This document shows positions 7,387-8,670 of a stretch of DNA of 8,670 bases, in pieces. Below the pieces are notes generated by a model. That model was not told the origin of the DNA and did not search any database. It saw nothing but the letters and a program-made list of their open reading frames with translations. The stretch lies in contig CALBVI010000368.1 of assembly GCA_937969395.1 (NCBI GenBank), positions 1-8,670 of the forward strand. The letters are read 5' to 3'. The position numbers and the translations under genes were made by a program. The stretch is from an uncultured Spongiibacteraceae bacterium (GTDB lineage: Bacteria; Pseudomonadota; Gammaproteobacteria; Pseudomonadales; Dasaniaceae). Position 1 is the first letter of the stretch; the number at the start of each line of letters is the position of its first letter.

Positions 7387-8058
7387 ATGACTGATTATTT
7401 AATTGCTCCTTCGATCTTATCAGCAAATTTTGCGCGCTTAGGTGAAGAGGTAGATGCTGTGTTGGCTGCTGGTGCTGATGTTGTTCACTTTGATGTAATG
7501 GATAATCACTATGTCCCTAATCTAACGATTGGGCCAATGGTTTGTAAGGCTCTGCGTGATCATGGTGTGACTGCGCCGATTGATGTACATCTAATGGTGA
7601 GCCCCGTAGATGCAATGATTGCCGATTTCGCTAAAGCGGGGGCCAGTTACATTACTTTTCACCCTGATGCATCAACCCATATCGACCGTTCACTATCGAT
7701 GATTCGTGAGGCTGGCTGTAAATCAGGGGTGGTTTTAAATCCTGCGGTGGGTGTTGAGTGTTTAAAGTATGTCATGGATAAAGTCGATATGATTTTACTG
7801 ATGTCAGTGAACCCAGGTTTTGGTGGGCAAAAGTTTATTCCAGCAACACTCGACAAATTACGCGAAGTGCGGCAGTTAATTGATGCTAGCGGCCATGATA
7901 TTCGTCTTGAGATTGATGGTGGTGTCACTGTCGATAATATTCGAGAAATTGCTGAAGCTGGCGCTGATACTTTTGTTGCAGGTTCAGCAATTTATAATAA
8001 ACCTGATTATGCCGAAGCAATTGCCGCTATGCGCGCACAGCTAGCTTTGGTTAAATAA
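7387..8058 (+). CDS. rpe: ribulose-phosphate 3-epimerase
   Basis: Rpe interconverts D-ribulose 5-phosphate and D-xylulose 5-phosphate in the pentose phosphate pathway, in the cytoplasm. The 223-residue TIM barrel is nearly collinear with E. coli Rpe (225). It opens [16 protein letters not shown] (4-19). Metal ligands typical of the family are visible: H34 and D36 in [20 protein letters not shown]68 in APIDVHLMV and D177 in LEIDGGV; D36 and D177 are the expected acid/base pair. [12 protein letters not shown] (139-150) is the phosphate-binding loop. Start is ATG at 7387 with a modest GGA site 7 bases upstream; an in-frame TTG at 7375 is rejected because it would swallow that site. gph begins 51 nt downstream with no terminator between, so the two are probably co-transcribed. 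Confidence 0.97.
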   Translation: MTDYLIAPSILSANFARLGEEVDAVLAAGADVVHFDVMDNHYVPNLTIGPMVCKALRDHGVTAPIDVHLMVSPVDAMIADFAKAGASYITFHPDASTHIDRSLSMIREAGCKSGVVLNPAVGVECLKYVMDKVDMILLMSVNPGFGGQKFIPATLDKLREVRQLIDASGHDIRLEIDGGVTVDNIREIAEAGADTFVAGSAIYNKPDYAEAIAAMRAQLALVK

Positions 8059-8097
8059 TTTAGTCGTTAAAATAGCGTTAAAAATAATTTTACAGTT

Positions 8098-8104
8098 GGG
8101 AGGT
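8098..8104 (+). promoter_or_regulatory. strong ribosome binding site deciding the TTG start of gph
   Basis: GGGAGGT ends 5 bases before TTG at 8110. No ATG exists between this site and the DLDGTL motif, so the gene must begin at TTG. Confidence 0.85.
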
Positions 8105-8109
8105 GTCCC

Positions 8110-8670
8110 TTGTTAATTAAAAAACCGAAAGCTATTTTATTTGATTTAGATGGCACGCTAGTTGATAGCGTGCCCGATTTAGTTGTTGCAATTAATATGA
8201 TGTTGACTGAGCTATCGCTAGCGACAGTCAATGAATCACAGGCAAGACGTTGGATTGGCAATGGTGCTGCTGTACTTGTTCGTCGCGCTTTGTCAGATCG
8301 GTTAGCTGTTGCTGAGATAGATGAGCCGTTATTTGAGCGAGCATTGTTACTTTTTATTTCGGCCTATCATCACAGTAATGGATTATCTACAGAGCTTTAT
8401 CCTCAAGTTTCACAAACATTAGAGTTTCTATCTGAGCAGACTGTGCCCTTGGCCGTTGTGACGAATAAACCGATTGAATTTGTTCCCGGTTTGTTGAAAA
8501 AACTCGGTGTCAGAGAATGTTTTTCAGCATTGATTGGTGGCGATTGTGCAGTAGAGCGAAAACCTTCCTCTGCGCCATTGTTGTTAGCCTGTGAACGTTT
8601 AGGTGTTGAGGTACAAGATTGTTTAATGGTTGGTGATTCTAAAAACGATATTCAAGCTGCGCGTAACGCT
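8110..8670 (+). CDS. gph: phosphoglycolate phosphatase, HAD superfamily (C-terminus cut by window edge)
   Basis: Gph dephosphorylates 2-phosphoglycolate, a product of DNA repair and oxygenase chemistry, to glycolate in the cytoplasm. I translated 187 codons from TTG at 8110 to the window end, without a stop; the family has about 220-250 residues, so only the last part is missing. HAD motif I is FDLDGTLVDS (11-20; nucleophile D12, acid/base D14). A helical cap follows, with RRWIGNGA (46-53). Motif II is VVTNKP, motif III ERKPSS with its lysine, and motif IV MVGDSKNDIQAARNA at the very end. The partner rpe just upstream supports Gph over other HAD phosphatases; trpE often follows in relatives but lies outside the window. 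The start is non-ATG but has the strongest ribosome binding site in the window. Confidence 0.93.
   Translation, partial: MLIKKPKAILFDLDGTLVDSVPDLVVAINMMLTELSLATVNESQARRWIGNGAAVLVRRALSDRLAVAEIDEPLFERALLLFISAYHHSNGLSTELYPQVSQTLEFLSEQTVPLAVVTNKPIEFVPGLLKKLGVRECFSALIGGDCAVERKPSSAPLLLACERLGVEVQDCLMVGDSKNDIQAARNA

Noticed and set aside
8059..8109. Terminator between rpe and gph
   Set aside because: The A/T-rich gap has no G/C-rich stem followed by a T-run; it reads as an operon spacer.

Overview
This 8.67 kb window is a compact stretch of gammaproteobacterial chromosome. It holds eight protein-coding genes, two of them cut by the window edges. I see no RNA genes, mobile elements, CRISPR arrays or prophage signals, and no gene-free stretch longer than about 170 bp. 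Gene content and order (pdxA, surA and lptD on the minus strand, divergent from amgK and murU, then rpe and gph) match the arrangement I know from Pseudomonas-type gammaproteobacteria. The moderate G+C and sequence divergence suggest a marine Pseudomonadales/Cellvibrionales-like organism rather than Pseudomonas itself; that placement is inference.

Left block (1-4498, minus strand): lptD, surA and pdxA are read in that order with overlapping ends. LptD is the outer-membrane LPS translocon. SurA is the periplasmic chaperone that delivers outer-membrane barrels, including LptD, to the assembly machinery. PdxA is a pyridoxal-phosphate biosynthesis enzyme, here lacking its C-terminus. The lptD leader carries a candidate envelope-stress (sigma-E type) promoter and an 8 bp-arm inverted repeat.

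Centre (4499-6425, plus strand): a 170 bp divergent control region, then amgK and murU. Together these convert recycled N-acetylmuramate to its alpha-1-phosphate and then to UDP-MurNAc, a cell-wall salvage route that bypasses MurA. The divergent pair therefore places LPS and outer-membrane assembly next to peptidoglycan recycling.

Right block: murU converges, across only 10 bp, with a minus-strand gene for a secreted DUF3530-like alpha/beta-hydrolase-fold protein that lacks a serine nucleophile. That gene is divergent from rpe (ribulose-phosphate 3-epimerase) and gph (phosphoglycolate phosphatase, cut by the window end), which form a plus-strand operon.

I do not see convincing evidence of a previously undescribed system. 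The points most worth a second look are the DUF3530-like protein, the in-frame 9-bp tandem repeat and extra cysteine in LptD, the candidate sigma-E promoter, and the short repeats in the two divergent intergenic regions. Three plus-strand genes start at TTG or GTG behind strong ribosome binding sites, so start positions based only on ATG or on longest reading frame would be wrong for several genes here.
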